Shown: positions 44,194-52,291 of the stretch, one piece after another
Position numbering within the stretch: position 1 is the stretch's first letter
Layout of the letters: every line of letters starts with the position of its first letter
Source: Sphingorhabdus lacus
Lineage (GTDB): Bacteria > Pseudomonadota > Alphaproteobacteria > Sphingomonadales > Sphingomonadaceae
Direction of reading: 5' to 3'
DNA: 64,000 nucleotides
NCBI RefSeq assembly: GCF_009768975.1
Contig: NZ_CP035733.1
Coordinates: 2,958,001-3,022,000 of the forward strand
Position numbers and translations under genes: made by a program
Notes under the pieces: model-generated
The model's database searches: none
The model's input: only the letters and a program-made list of their open reading frames with translations
Told to the model about the DNA's origin: nothing

Positions 44194-45645
44194 TTACAGA
44201 TGCGCTTTCGGTATCGAAATCGTAACCTTCAACCCTTCGGGGTCCCATGCACGATCAATTGCACCGCCCAATTGGCTCACTATGCTGATGTCCGACAATT
44301 GCGTGCCAAACCCGGTTTGAGCAGGAGGGTTGCTGACCGGCGGGCCATCGGTTTCGGCCCAGATTATTACAACTTGGTCGTCCCGCACATCTGTGGTGAT
44401 GGCAACGCGTCCTTTGCCTTCTGACAGCGCACCATATTTGACGGCGTTGGTCGCCAGTTCGTGGATCAGCAATGCCAATGGGGTCGCACTCCGGTCGCCG
44501 ACCGCAACATCTTGCCCGGAAATGGCATAGCGACGACCTTCGGCATGATCATAGGGACTCATCAATTCTGCCAGCAGTCCATGTAGTCCGCCAAAATTCT
44601 GCAAGATGGCCGATTCGGGTCCGTGCGGCCGGGCGAAATTATGCGCACGGCCGAGCGCCGCAATCCGCCCCGACACTTCTTTCGCATAAGCGGCGGCATC
44701 CGCACTTTTCGGTGACGAAATGCCAATCAGACCCGCGATGACGGCAAAGATATTTTTGATACGGTGGCTTAGCTCGCGGCTGACAAGTTCGCCCAGCGCT
44801 GCATTGCGCTTGGCTTCGTCAATATCGGTGCACGTGCCGATCCAGCGGGTGATCGACCCGTGAACATTGCGGACGGGAAGCGCGCGGCCCAATATCCAGC
44901 GGTAAACACCGCTATGGTGTCGCAGGCGATATTCAATCTCATAGGGCTCACCCGTTTTCAGGCTATGCTGCCACAGACCCCAGGCCCGCTCCTGGTCCTC
45001 GGCATGGAACACGCCGTTCCAACCCTCTCCATCGGTGGAGCCATAGGGAACGCCGGTGAATTCATACCAGCGTGCGTTGAAATAATCATGATAGCCGTCG
45101 GGCAAGGTAGACCACACCATTTGCGGCATGGCATCGGTCAACACCTGCAATTTGGCTTCGCTCACCTCCAGGGCAGCCTCCGCGTTGAGCTGGCTTTCGA
45201 CTTCGACATTTGTGCCCAGCCAGCGGACGACTTCGCCCGCTTCATTTGTCACAGGCACGATGCGGGTAAGAAAACGCCGGAACACAGCGTCGGATCCCCG
45301 AATGGGAAACAGCATTTCGAACGGCTGTCCGCTTGCAATAGATTGCTGCCATCTCTCCATCACACCAGGCAATTCGGCGGGGTCGTGGACGCTTTGCCAG
45401 CCCCATCCTTCCATGGCCTGTGGAGTCGTGCCGCAATAGTCGTGCCAGCGGCGGTTATACCAGAATATATAGCCGTCGCTGCGAGCCATCCAGCACAAGG
45501 CCGGCATATTATCGGCAATCAGACGGAAATCATCGCTGCCGGGCACTTCCGGCGCATCTGTCGCGTTGACGGTGGCGCTGGCAACAGGTTCCAGCCAATA
45601 GCTGTGCGGCGCTGTTCCATTTTGCGAGGGTCTTTTATGCAGCAT
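44194..45645 (-). CDS. HWE family sensor histidine kinase with two PAS domains
   Basis: This soluble 483-aa kinase has PAS domain 1 (about residues 38-160, FRLIADNMPALCWMARSDGYIFWYN), PAS domain 2 (about 168-290, LTDAMPQMVWSTLPDGYHDYFN) with PAC motifs (GVYRWILGRALPVRN), then an HWE-type transmitter: ELSHRIKNIFAVI with the phospho-His, HELATNAVKYGALS as N-box, and WAETDGPPV, the W-x-E motif that defines the family. No membrane segment is present, so it senses a cytosolic or diffusible cue. It is tail-to-tail with the single-domain regulator. Confidence 0.92.
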   Translation of the reverse strand: MLHKRPSQNGTAPHSYWLEPVASATVNATDAPEVPGSDDFRLIADNMPALCWMARSDGYIFWYNRRWHDYCGTTPQAMEGWGWQSVHDPAELPGVMERWQQSIASGQPFEMLFPIRGSDAVFRRFLTRIVPVTNEAGEVVRWLGTNVEVESQLNAEAALEVSEAKLQVLTDAMPQMVWSTLPDGYHDYFNARWYEFTGVPYGSTDGEGWNGVFHAEDQERAWGLWQHSLKTGEPYEIEYRLRHHSGVYRWILGRALPVRNVHGSITRWIGTCTDIDEAKRNAALGELVSRELSHRIKNIFAVIAGLIGISSPKSADAAAYAKEVSGRIAALGRAHNFARPHGPESAILQNFGGLHGLLAELMSPYDHAEGRRYAISGQDVAVGDRSATPLALLIHELATNAVKYGALSEGKGRVAITTDVRDDQVVIIWAETDGPPVSNPPAQTGFGTQLSDISIVSQLGGAIDRAWDPEGLKVTISIPKAHL

Positions 45646-45956
45646 CCGATGCTATCCTTTATCCGTCGGCAAATGATCTGCCAAAGCTACGGAGGGGCGC
45701 TCATAGACCACAAAAGCTGCCCTGCTTATAACTGAGGCATATTCGAGGGCGAAGGCTGGGCTGTCACCGCGCATAAGGGAACTGAATCATAACATAACCT
45801 ACGGGATCTGGGGCGCAGCTTTCTGATGCGCGGGGGGCGTTAGGGGTGGGTGCAACGCCAGCATGTGTTGCGATCACGACAGAATAAATGCGTTCGAACG
45901 AAACAAGTTCCCTGATTGCTTGTTCTGCTCAGCCCCACTCTTTTGGAGAAGTCATC
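45646..45956. other. 311-base divergent intergenic region
   Basis: It separates the HWE kinase (minus) from the DUF2383 gene (plus) and should hold both promoters. Only one plus-strand GGAAC (45778-45782) is present, and no GTT follows at 16-17 bases, so no EcfG promoter is called. No ORF, repeat or RNA gene is apparent. Confidence 0.5.
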
Positions 45957-46412
45957 ATGACCCCCAATGAACGCGAAGTTGACACACTCAACGACCTTAT
46001 CAAAACGACCATCGACAGCGTCGACGGATATCGGTCGGCTGCCGAAGATGCGGAGCACAGCCAATATCGATCCATCTTTTTCGACCGCGCCAATGAGCGT
46101 TCGACCGTTGCCGAGCAGCTCCAGTCGCACGTCCGCACCCTGGGCGGCGAGCCTACGACCGATGGTTCGGTTCTTGCCGGTGCACATCGTGTTTTCATGG
46201 ACTTGAAAAGCGCGATTACTGGAAATGATGATGACGCCATCATCGCGGAAGTCGAGCGCGGCGAAGATCACATCAAGCACAAGTTTGAAGAAGCCATGGT
46301 CGATCAGGATATCAGTCCTGAAACCCGCGCTGTCATCGATCGCTGTTACCAGTCGGTGAAGCAGGGTCATGACCAGATGAGCAACCTGAAGCACGCAAGC
46401 CAGGCGCTCTAA
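45957..46412 (+). CDS. DUF2383 (PA2169-type) four-helix bundle protein
   Basis: This 151-aa protein matches the PA2169 family: LNDLIKTTIDSVDGYRSAAEDAEHSQYRSIFFDRANERSTVAEQLQSHVRTLGGEP, a ferritin-like helical bundle that is often stress-induced. Carboxylate and His residues (Glu/His in ERGEDHIKHKFEEAM) might bind metal, but the function of the family is unknown. The ATG at 45957 has TTGGAGAAG upstream, while the longer frame lacks this. It lies within the general stress region. Confidence 0.88.
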   Translation: MTPNEREVDTLNDLIKTTIDSVDGYRSAAEDAEHSQYRSIFFDRANERSTVAEQLQSHVRTLGGEPTTDGSVLAGAHRVFMDLKSAITGNDDDAIIAEVERGEDHIKHKFEEAMVDQDISPETRAVIDRCYQSVKQGHDQMSNLKHASQAL

Positions 46413-46456
46413 TATAGATGGAGGCTTGAGCCTTTTTGGATTCCCTTCAATAAGCC

Positions 46457-46490
46457 GGCCCTCCCCGCCACCATGGTAGGGAGGGCCGTT
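46457..46490 (+). terminator. Terminator-like hairpin after the DUF2383 gene
   Basis: The stem GGCCCTCCC / GGGAGGGCC (46457-46465 and 46479-46487) is followed by GTTTC. It lies 45 bases past the stop. Confidence 0.65.
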
Positions 46491-46523
46491 TCATAAGTGC
46501 TAACAGGAAAATGCGTGGGCCAC

Positions 46524-46556
46524 AAAAAGACACCCCGGCCATGAAGGCCGGGGTGT
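46524..46556 (-). terminator. Rho-independent terminator of phyR
   Basis: A perfect 11-bp GC-rich stem (ACACCCCGGCC at 46530-46540 and GGCCGGGGTGT at 46546-46556), read on the minus strand, is followed by C and TTTTT. It lies about 70 bases downstream of the phyR stop. Confidence 0.88.
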
Positions 46557-46625
46557 GGGATTTGCTGGCAACTTCGAGGGGGGGGTGGGAAGCCAGCGGG
46601 GGATTGTTGATGTATTCGTAGAACG

Positions 46626-47432
46626 TCAGGCTGCAGAGAATGTTCCTGCGCTATCCGAAATTTTTTCATCGCCCTGTTGGCGGTGTAAAAGCAGGGCCTG
46701 GCCGATCGTTGCGACAACGGTTTCGGGTTCGAAAGGCTTGGTAATCAGATAGGTCGGCTCCGGACGGGCACCGGTCAACAGCCGCTCTGGAAATGCGGTG
46801 ATGAAGATGACGGGGACATCCTGTTCCGTTAGAATTTCCTTCACGGCATCAATGCCGCTTGAACCGTCTGCCAGACTGATATCTGCAAGCACGAGCTCGG
46901 GACGCTTTTCACGCGCTGCGGCGACTGCTTCGCTATGGGTCCGGACAATGCCGACAACATTGTGGCCAAGGGACTCGACGATTTGCTTGATGTGAAGCGC
47001 GATAATCGATTCATCTTCGATAATCAGGACGTCGGCCGAAAGGGCATCGGTGATGGCTGTGCGCGCATCGCGAACATAGGATCCGATCTCGCCGGAGGCA
47101 AGGTTCAGGATCGTCGCGGTTTCTTCCTCGCTAAATCCTTCGACGGCTGTCAGCAGCAAGCTCTGGCGCATAACGACAGGAAACTGCGCGATCACACCGC
47201 TGCGACCTTTCGATGCGAGCGGTTCGACCATTGCGGGTTGCCAGAGCCGATGGAAAATCCGGAACAATTCGATGCGGACAGGCTTATCAGACTGGAGTTC
47301 CTCGGGTGCCTCGAGCAAAGCTTCGAGAACTTCCCGAACTGCCGCATCACCTAGTGACTGCGATCCGGTAAGTGCGCGTGCATAGCGTCGCAAAAAGGGC
47401 AATTCGGCTACTAACGCCTCACGTAATGACAT
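46626..47432 (-). CDS. phyR: General stress response anti-anti-sigma factor PhyR
   Basis: This 268-aa protein has the PhyR architecture: an N-terminal EcfG-like sigma domain (about residues 1-125, SLREALVAELPFLRRYARALTGS) that mimics sigma, and a C-terminal receiver (LIIEDESIIALHIKQ; phospho-acceptor Asp184 in VLADISLADG; Lys in LITKPFEP). When phosphorylated it binds NepR and frees EcfG. The ATG at 47432 has GAGGAGG seven bases upstream. It is divergent from nepR-ecfG. Confidence 0.96.
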   Translation of the reverse strand: MSLREALVAELPFLRRYARALTGSQSLGDAAVREVLEALLEAPEELQSDKPVRIELFRIFHRLWQPAMVEPLASKGRSGVIAQFPVVMRQSLLLTAVEGFSEEETATILNLASGEIGSYVRDARTAITDALSADVLIIEDESIIALHIKQIVESLGHNVVGIVRTHSEAVAAAREKRPELVLADISLADGSSGIDAVKEILTEQDVPVIFITAFPERLLTGARPEPTYLITKPFEPETVVATIGQALLLHRQQGDEKISDSAGTFSAA

Positions 47433-47458
47433 GATTCCTCCTCGGTTATTAACGAGAA

Positions 47459-47483
47459 TACACATTTCACCGCAATTTGTTCC
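47459..47483 (-). promoter_or_regulatory. Candidate EcfG promoter of phyR
   Basis: On the minus strand GGAAC (47483-47479) is followed after 17 bases by GTA (47461-47459), one mismatch from the GTT consensus, 27 bases before the phyR ATG. Confidence 0.5.
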
Positions 47484-47490
47484 GTCCGCG

Positions 47491-47514
47491 GGAACTTTTT
47501 TTTATTTCGCGGTT
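47491..47514 (+). promoter_or_regulatory. EcfG promoter of nepR-ecfG
   Basis: GGAAC (47491-47495), 16 bases, GTT (47512-47514) is a full match to the EcfG consensus, as expected for autoregulation. The spacer is T-rich. The GGAAC boxes of the two divergent promoters form an inverted pair seven bases apart. Confidence 0.85.
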
Positions 47515-47627
47515 TATCACGTCCAGGTGACTGCGCAATTACGGGGCTGGAATGACGAACAGGTATATAACTTTAAGCCTGAATATGGCAGCTAACTCCA
47601 TCCGTTTTTCTGGTGGTGGAGTGTGCA

Positions 47628-47822
47628 TTGTCCGATTCTGATAAAAGAGAAAAAAAGCCCATGCGCTTAGATAATGCCGTCGAACCGGATTTCGATCCTA
47701 TTGCTGCTGCGCTGCGGCAGATGCACGATGGCATCGCCAGCGAGCCCGTACCTGACGACTTCCTCTCACTTTTAGACCAGTTGGAAGAGCGTATGGCCGA
47801 GAAAGCCAAAAAGCCCTCATGA
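47628..47822 (+). CDS. nepR: Anti-sigma factor NepR
   Basis: The product (64 aa from the TTG at 47628) carries the NepR core: DPIAAALRQMHDGIASEPVPDDFLSLLDQLEERM, two amphipathic helices that wrap around EcfG or the sigma-like domain of PhyR. The TTG start is favoured because GGAG sits six bases upstream. An ATG at 47661 would give 53 residues and still include the core. Its stop overlaps the ecfG start by 4 bases, which couples anti-sigma and sigma synthesis. Confidence 0.9.
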   Translation: MSDSDKREKKPMRLDNAVEPDFDPIAAALRQMHDGIASEPVPDDFLSLLDQLEERMAEKAKKPS

Positions 47823-48406
47823 GTGATGCGGTCGAACAGGACGGCGGGCGCAAGCCCCCTACGGCTGAATTCCGAAGGCAGTTGCAGGATATCATCCCGT
47901 CGCTGCGTGCTTTTGCACGCGGTTTGTGCGGCAACCGGGAATTAGCGGATGATCTGGCGCAAGAGGCTATGATGCGGGCCTGGGCCGCACGCGACAGTTT
48001 CGAGCCCGGCACCAATTTTCGCGCATGGATCTACATGATCCTGCGCAACCATTTCTATACAACGATCCGCAAGAACGCGCGCATGACAAGCTGGGACCCG
48101 GAGGCTGCCGAACGGATCTTGATTCAGGAACCTGCGCAGCAGCATGCTATTCATATGTCGGATGTCGAAAAAGCCCTTCAACAGCTTCCTGTCGAACAGC
48201 GTGAAATGTTGCTCCTGGTTGGTGCCGGCGGTGCCAGCTATGAAGAAGCCGCCGAGATAGCAGGTTGTGCCTTGGGGACGGTGAAAAGCCGCCTTGCGCG
48301 GGGACGCACGGCGCTCGCAGCGATTATCAACGGACCAGATGAAGGCGAATTTGGCGAAAACAGGCAAAACGCGACGGGCAGGGGTGCCATGTCTTCGGCC
48401 GCCTAG
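47819..48406 (+). CDS. ecfG: General stress response sigma factor EcfG
   Basis: This 195-aa ECF sigma factor has region 2 (ELADDLAQEAMMRAWAARDSFEPGTNFRAWIYMILRNHFYTTIRK) and region 4 (LQQLPVEQREMLLLVGAGGASYEEAAEIAGCALGTVKSRLARGRTAL), both in EcfG (ECF15) style. It is sequestered by NepR and recognises GGAAC-N16/17-GTT promoters, several of which occur nearby. It is directly followed by a HisKA_2 kinase gene. Confidence 0.95.
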   Translation: MSDAVEQDGGRKPPTAEFRRQLQDIIPSLRAFARGLCGNRELADDLAQEAMMRAWAARDSFEPGTNFRAWIYMILRNHFYTTIRKNARMTSWDPEAAERILIQEPAQQHAIHMSDVEKALQQLPVEQREMLLLVGAGGASYEEAAEIAGCALGTVKSRLARGRTALAAIINGPDEGEFGENRQNATGRGAMSSAA

Positions 48407-50113
48407 ATGGCAGCCTTACGGTGGAGGGGGATTTTTTTGTTTTTGGGGCGTTCAGTCAGCCTGAAACAGGGTCTGTTGATGGTCGTGCTTGCGGCCCTGC
48501 TGCCTATTACCGTGACCAGTGTCCTACAGAGTATTTCTAACTGGAGGTCGATGCAGGATGCGGCAATGGCGACATTGGGTGCAAATGCCAAAGCGGTTGC
48601 CGAGCGGGAACGGGATGCATTTCTGGTTTCGAACCGCCTCTTGATGGTGGGCTCGGCAAATCCGGACATCAGGAATATGACCGACCGATGCGATGTCGTG
48701 TTGAAAACCGGATTTCGAGGTCATGATCCGGTGATAAATTTCGTCCGCACCGACTCCTCCGGCCGCGCCCGCTGTTCAATCCTGCCCTTTCGTGACGGTC
48801 TTTCCTTCGTCGGCGAGCCTTGGTGGGAGGATACGAAAACGACGCGAGTCGTAACCGTGAGCCAGCCTACATTCGGGACTGTATCGCGTAAGCCCATCAT
48901 CATCAGCGCGGTTGCCGTGCTGGATGACAAGGGCGAATTTGACGGCACCTTCAGCGCAGGGCTCGACATTTCAAAGCTCGCCCGCTCCATTTCGGACGCA
49001 CCCGAAGCGCGAACCGGTGTGGTCGCAATCCTGTCGCGCAGCGGTGACCTGGTTGCCAGCGATACCGACAGCTTACCCTTCGCCGTACCGCCCGGCCTGT
49101 CTGCGGGCCGTTCCGGTGTGATCCGCACCGCAAAGGGCGAAAAATGGGTTTACCAAACGGTCGCGCTAAGCGGCAAAGAATTATATGTCCTCTATGCAGA
49201 GCCACGCGCACGCATCATGTCGGCAGCACTCACACAATTTCGCGCGAGCATCATCATGCCGCTTGTGACGATATTGCTAACGCTGTGCGCCATCTGGTTC
49301 GGGACGAACAGGCTTGTAATCCGGTGGCTGACGAAATTGCGTCAACTGAGCGAAGAATTCACGCAGGGTGATTTTAGCGGAAATCGTGCGGCATTTGCGT
49401 CGGCACCGCGCGAACTACGCCGCTTGAGCGATGATCTCCATGCGATGGCCGAGGTCATCGACAGCCGGACCGCGGAACTGACGGCGGCGCTTGATACAAA
49501 GACGAAATTGACCCGCGAAGTCCACCACCGTGTGAAGAACAATCTCCAGATTGTGACCAGTTTGCTCACCATGCAAGCCTCCCGCATGACGGATGATGCG
49601 GCGCAAACGGCGTTGAAGCAATCGCGCGCCCGCATCGTTGCCTTGGCTTTGATCCACCGGCTTTCCTACGAGCAGGAAAATGACAGCGCGGAGCCTTCGG
49701 TTACTGTTGAGGTGCTTATGGGGGAATTGTGCAAACAGTTACGCTATGCGCACCGGGAAAATCAGAGTGTGGACCTGTCGTTCCGCGCTGATGATTATTC
49801 GCTGCCCGTTGACTCGGCTGTTCCACTTGCTCTCTTTATCGTGGAAGCAGTGACCAATTGCTTCCGCCACGCGTTTCAGGCGAATGCGCCAGGTAAAATC
49901 GAAATGACGTTCGCCCTGGTCGGAGAAAAGGCGATTCTGTCGATCGAGGACAATGGAGAAGGCTACGATGTCACCCAAAGTCTTGGCCGCGATATGGGAA
50001 CCCAGTTGATGCAAGGCTTTGCGAGCCAGTTGAACGGCAATGTCACCTTCATCAGTGACCGCAACATGGGAAGTTCCACGACGTTGCACTTCCCTGTGAC
50101 CGCAGCGCAATGA
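48407..50113 (+). CDS. HisKA_2 sensor histidine kinase of the stress locus (PhyK/PhyP-like)
   Basis: This 568-aa inner-membrane protein has a first transmembrane helix (about 23-42), a periplasmic Cache-like sensor with a Cys pair (RCDVVLK and ARCSILP), a second helix (about 282-302), a HAMP-like linker, and a HisKA_2 transmitter (REVHHRVKNNLQIVTSLLTMQA; VEAVTNCFRHAF; SIEDNGEGYD). In related Sphingomonas the kinase gene next to ecfG encodes PhyP, which acts as a phosphatase of PhyR, while in other alphaproteobacteria it is the PhyK kinase. The phospho-His is kept here, so either role is possible. The ATG directly abuts the ecfG stop. Confidence 0.9.
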   Translation: MAALRWRGIFLFLGRSVSLKQGLLMVVLAALLPITVTSVLQSISNWRSMQDAAMATLGANAKAVAERERDAFLVSNRLLMVGSANPDIRNMTDRCDVVLKTGFRGHDPVINFVRTDSSGRARCSILPFRDGLSFVGEPWWEDTKTTRVVTVSQPTFGTVSRKPIIISAVAVLDDKGEFDGTFSAGLDISKLARSISDAPEARTGVVAILSRSGDLVASDTDSLPFAVPPGLSAGRSGVIRTAKGEKWVYQTVALSGKELYVLYAEPRARIMSAALTQFRASIIMPLVTILLTLCAIWFGTNRLVIRWLTKLRQLSEEFTQGDFSGNRAAFASAPRELRRLSDDLHAMAEVIDSRTAELTAALDTKTKLTREVHHRVKNNLQIVTSLLTMQASRMTDDAAQTALKQSRARIVALALIHRLSYEQENDSAEPSVTVEVLMGELCKQLRYAHRENQSVDLSFRADDYSLPVDSAVPLALFIVEAVTNCFRHAFQANAPGKIEMTFALVGEKAILSIEDNGEGYDVTQSLGRDMGTQLMQGFASQLNGNVTFISDRNMGSSTTLHFPVTAAQ

Positions 50114-50158
50114 GCCAATCACTAGACCTGGTCTTGCAATAGGATCATTTCGGGCGAC

Positions 50159-50899
50159 ATGAGCGATCATTTGGAAAACCCCGGGCAATATCTGATCGCG
50201 AAATTAAACGCGTTCATGCGTACAAGCAGCGGCAGCGAGGATGCCATCAACGACATGGCATCGCGGCGGGTGGCATCTGCCGATCGCGGGCAAGATATCA
50301 TTTCCGAAGGTGATGAGCCACGCACGGTCAATCTGCTGATCGACGGCTGGGCGTGTCGTTACAAGATGATGGAAGACGGCCGGCGTCAGATACTGGCCTT
50401 CTTCCTGCCGGGCGACTTGGCCGATCTGCACGTCTACATCCTGAACGCGATGGATCATTCCATTTCTGCCATCACACCTGTCCGCTATGCGCGGTTGGCG
50501 CCGAAAGAGTTTGAAGAGATAAGCGATGCGCACCCGAAGCTGTTGCGTGCGCTGTGGTGGGAATCACTGGTGACCGATTCCATCCAGCGCGAATGGCTGG
50601 TTAGCGTCGGACAGCGGGATGCATTGGAAAGCGTCGCCCATCTGGCGTGCGAACTTTATCTTCGGCTCAAAACCGTGGGGCTGGTGCAGGGACAGCGATG
50701 CGATTTCCCCTTAACGCAGCTCGACATTGCGGATGCATTGGGCATGACCCAGCCCCATGTCAGCCGTACCGTCGCCGAACTGAACAGGACGGGTTTTGTC
50801 ACCTTGCGACGCGGCGAATTGGAAGTGAAGGACCTAAGGCAATTGAAAAAACTGGCAGCTTTCAACCCCAATTATCTCCACCATCTCTCGGACGACTGA
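50159..50899 (+). CDS. Crp/Fnr family transcriptional regulator
   Basis: This 246-aa protein has an N-terminal cyclic-nucleotide-binding-like barrel (TVNLLIDGWACRYKMMEDGRRQILAFFLPGDLADL), a long dimer helix and a Crp winged helix (FPLTQLDIADALGMTQPHVSRTVAELNRTGFVTLRRGELEV). The four-Cys cluster of Fnr is absent. Similar Crp-type genes commonly sit near stress-response loci in sphingomonads. It probably acts downstream of or in parallel with EcfG. A strong bidirectional terminator follows. Confidence 0.9.
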   Translation: MSDHLENPGQYLIAKLNAFMRTSSGSEDAINDMASRRVASADRGQDIISEGDEPRTVNLLIDGWACRYKMMEDGRRQILAFFLPGDLADLHVYILNAMDHSISAITPVRYARLAPKEFEEISDAHPKLLRALWWESLVTDSIQREWLVSVGQRDALESVAHLACELYLRLKTVGLVQGQRCDFPLTQLDIADALGMTQPHVSRTVAELNRTGFVTLRRGELEVKDLRQLKKLAAFNPNYLHHLSDD

Positions 50900-50900
50900 C

Positions 50901-50932
50901 AAAAAAACCCGCTGACAATGCCAGCGGGTTTT
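50901..50932. terminator. Bidirectional terminator between crp-like gene and lipoprotein gene
   Basis: The stem AACCCGCTG / CAGCGGGTT (50906-50914 and 50922-50930) has seven A on the left and TT on the right extending the stem T-tract. The minus-strand reading (seven T after the stem) is the stronger. Confidence 0.88.
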
Positions 50933-50955
50933 GAAGTCGGGGAAAGACCGGATAA

Positions 50956-51261
50956 TTAGTCTTTCGCGTCTGCCTTGTTTTCCAAGGCATCAGCCTTGAC
51001 TTCTGCTTGGTCGCGAACAGCCTGGGCATCATTTTCCATTTTCTGTTCAGCGGCAGAATCTACACCGTCGGTCTTGGTATCCAAGGTGTCAGCCTTGTCT
51101 TCCATGGCATCGGCGGTCGCATCGGCTTGCTCACGTGTGGCATCCGCTTGCGCGTCCATATTTTCGGCGGCAGCTTCGTTGGCATTTTCGGCTGGGGTAT
51201 CGCAACCCGCAAGCGCCAGCATGGAAACGGCTCCGCACAAGATCAAAATATTCTTTTTCAT
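50956..51261 (-). CDS. Small Ala/Asp-rich lipoprotein
   Basis: This 101-aa product has a lipoprotein signal peptide with lipobox LALAGC (Cys21), then a hydrophilic, highly charged helical region with repeated units of the type ADAxEDKADxLDxK, likely a coiled coil. It resembles Lpp-like or desiccation-type helical proteins in composition, but no family is assigned. The ATG at 51261 has AAAGGAG upstream. It is 25 bases downstream of the GlsB-like gene and is probably co-transcribed from the EcfG promoter at 51582. Confidence 0.8.
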   Translation of the reverse strand: MKKNILILCGAVSMLALAGCDTPAENANEAAAENMDAQADATREQADATADAMEDKADTLDTKTDGVDSAAEQKMENDAQAVRDQAEVKADALENKADAKD

Positions 51262-51286
51262 AGTCACTTCACTCCTTTAAAAATGT

Positions 51287-51556
51287 TCAGCGTACCCGAC
51301 CGCGACGGAAGAGATTAACAATCGCGAGCAGAACCACGGCACCAAGGAAAGACGAGATCAGCGACATGATGTCGAACGCGCCGTTCGTGATGGGGGCACC
51401 GCCAATAAGTGGGGTAATGATGAAACCTGCAAGTATTGCGCCTACAATACCGACAACAATATTTAGAAAAATACCCTGCTGTCCATCTGTACGCATAACA
51501 ATACTGGCCAGCCATCCAATGACTCCGCCAACTACCAATAATATAATGATGTTCAT
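51287..51556 (-). CDS. GlsB/YeaQ/YmgE family stress membrane protein
   Basis: This 89-aa protein matches the transglycosylase-associated (GlsB/YeaQ) family: three hydrophobic helices, with IILLVVGGVIGWLASIVMR, GIFLNIVVGIVGAILAGFI and SLISSFLGAVVLLAIVNLF, and Gly-rich turns. These proteins are induced by general stress in many bacteria, and their mechanism is unknown. The ATG at 51556 has GGGAGAA upstream. An EcfG promoter starts transcription about 20 bases before it. Confidence 0.92.
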   Translation of the reverse strand: MNIIILLVVGGVIGWLASIVMRTDGQQGIFLNIVVGIVGAILAGFIITPLIGGAPITNGAFDIMSLISSFLGAVVLLAIVNLFRRGRVR

Positions 51557-51581
51557 TTGAATTCTCCCTTTGGGTGTTGGG

Positions 51582-51608
51582 GGAACCAGCAATGAAGCGA
51601 TAGGTTCC
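51582..51608. promoter_or_regulatory. Bidirectional EcfG promoter
   Basis: GGAACC and GGTTCC bracket the same 15-base interior, so that GGAAC-N17-GTT is present on the plus strand (51582-51586, 51604-51606) and also on the minus strand (51608-51604, 51586-51584). One 27-base element can thus drive the GlsB-like/lipoprotein genes leftward and the 51746 gene rightward. Confidence 0.8.
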
Positions 51609-51745
51609 CGTTAAGGAAGAAAGTCGAGAATTATTGAATTGATTGTTTGGCGACCGACCGTGCAATATTGTTGTTGGACGCCGGAACTTAAGTGCCTGCG
51701 CATCGCTTTCCTCTTTCCACCCCCATCACAAGTAGGAGAGCAAAA

Positions 51746-52204
51746 ATGGTAACCGCGACCCGAACAAAATCAGAGTCCGACAATGCCAAGACAGGCACCA
51801 AAGGCACCAACGGCAGCGCCCATGCGGCGCGGAACGCAGGCGCGAAATCGCATCGCGTCACCCCGAAGCGCAAAGGCGATGGAAAGTTTCGCAAAACCCG
51901 TTCAGCGGAAGTGCCGACATGGTTGACAGCGGTCGTCTCGGCAGTCGGTATTGGCGTTGCTGTAGGTGCCGGACTTTACGCGACACGCCATCAATGGTTG
52001 TCGAAAGCCAATGACTGGAAAGACGATTTTTCTGCGGCATTTGCCGACGATGAAACCGACGTCGAGAATTTCGACCAGACCCGCAATGCTGGCGCCGATT
52101 CCATGCGGGATCATCCAGGCGAAGAATGGGAAGATGTAGACGATATGTCGGATGCGTCATTTCCGGCGAGCGATCCACCGTCGTTCACACCTGGCCGGGC
52201 ATAA
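51746..52204 (+). CDS. Basic/acidic membrane-anchored stress protein of unknown function
   Basis: The product (152 aa) has a Lys/Arg/Thr-rich N-terminus (about residues 1-55), one transmembrane helix (WLTAVVSAVGIGVAVGAGLYA), an acidic segment (DDETDVENFDQTRN) and an ending DASFPASDPPSFTPGRA. The FPASDPPS tail recurs in small alphaproteobacterial stress proteins. The basic half could contact nucleic acid or phospholipid, which is inference. The ATG at 51746 has AGGAGAG upstream, and the EcfG promoter lies 140 bases before. Confidence 0.75.
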   Translation: MVTATRTKSESDNAKTGTKGTNGSAHAARNAGAKSHRVTPKRKGDGKFRKTRSAEVPTWLTAVVSAVGIGVAVGAGLYATRHQWLSKANDWKDDFSAAFADDETDVENFDQTRNAGADSMRDHPGEEWEDVDDMSDASFPASDPPSFTPGRA

Positions 52205-52224
52205 CATAAATTAGCCGACCAACA

Positions 52225-52262
52225 GAAAAACCCCCGAAGGCATTCCGCCATCGGGGGTTTTT
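52225..52262. terminator. Bidirectional rho-independent terminator
   Basis: The stem AAAAACCCCCGA / TCGGGGGTTTTT (52225-52236 and 52251-52262) has terminal A and T tracts, placed between convergent genes. It can serve both strands. Confidence 0.9.
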
Positions 52263-52291
52263 CGTGCTCAATGTGCAATCCAGGGACCCGT

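Noticed and set aside
45778-45800. GGAAC upstream of the DUF2383 gene as an EcfG promoter
   Set aside because: No GTT at 16-17 bases; the gene is nevertheless likely stress-related by family.
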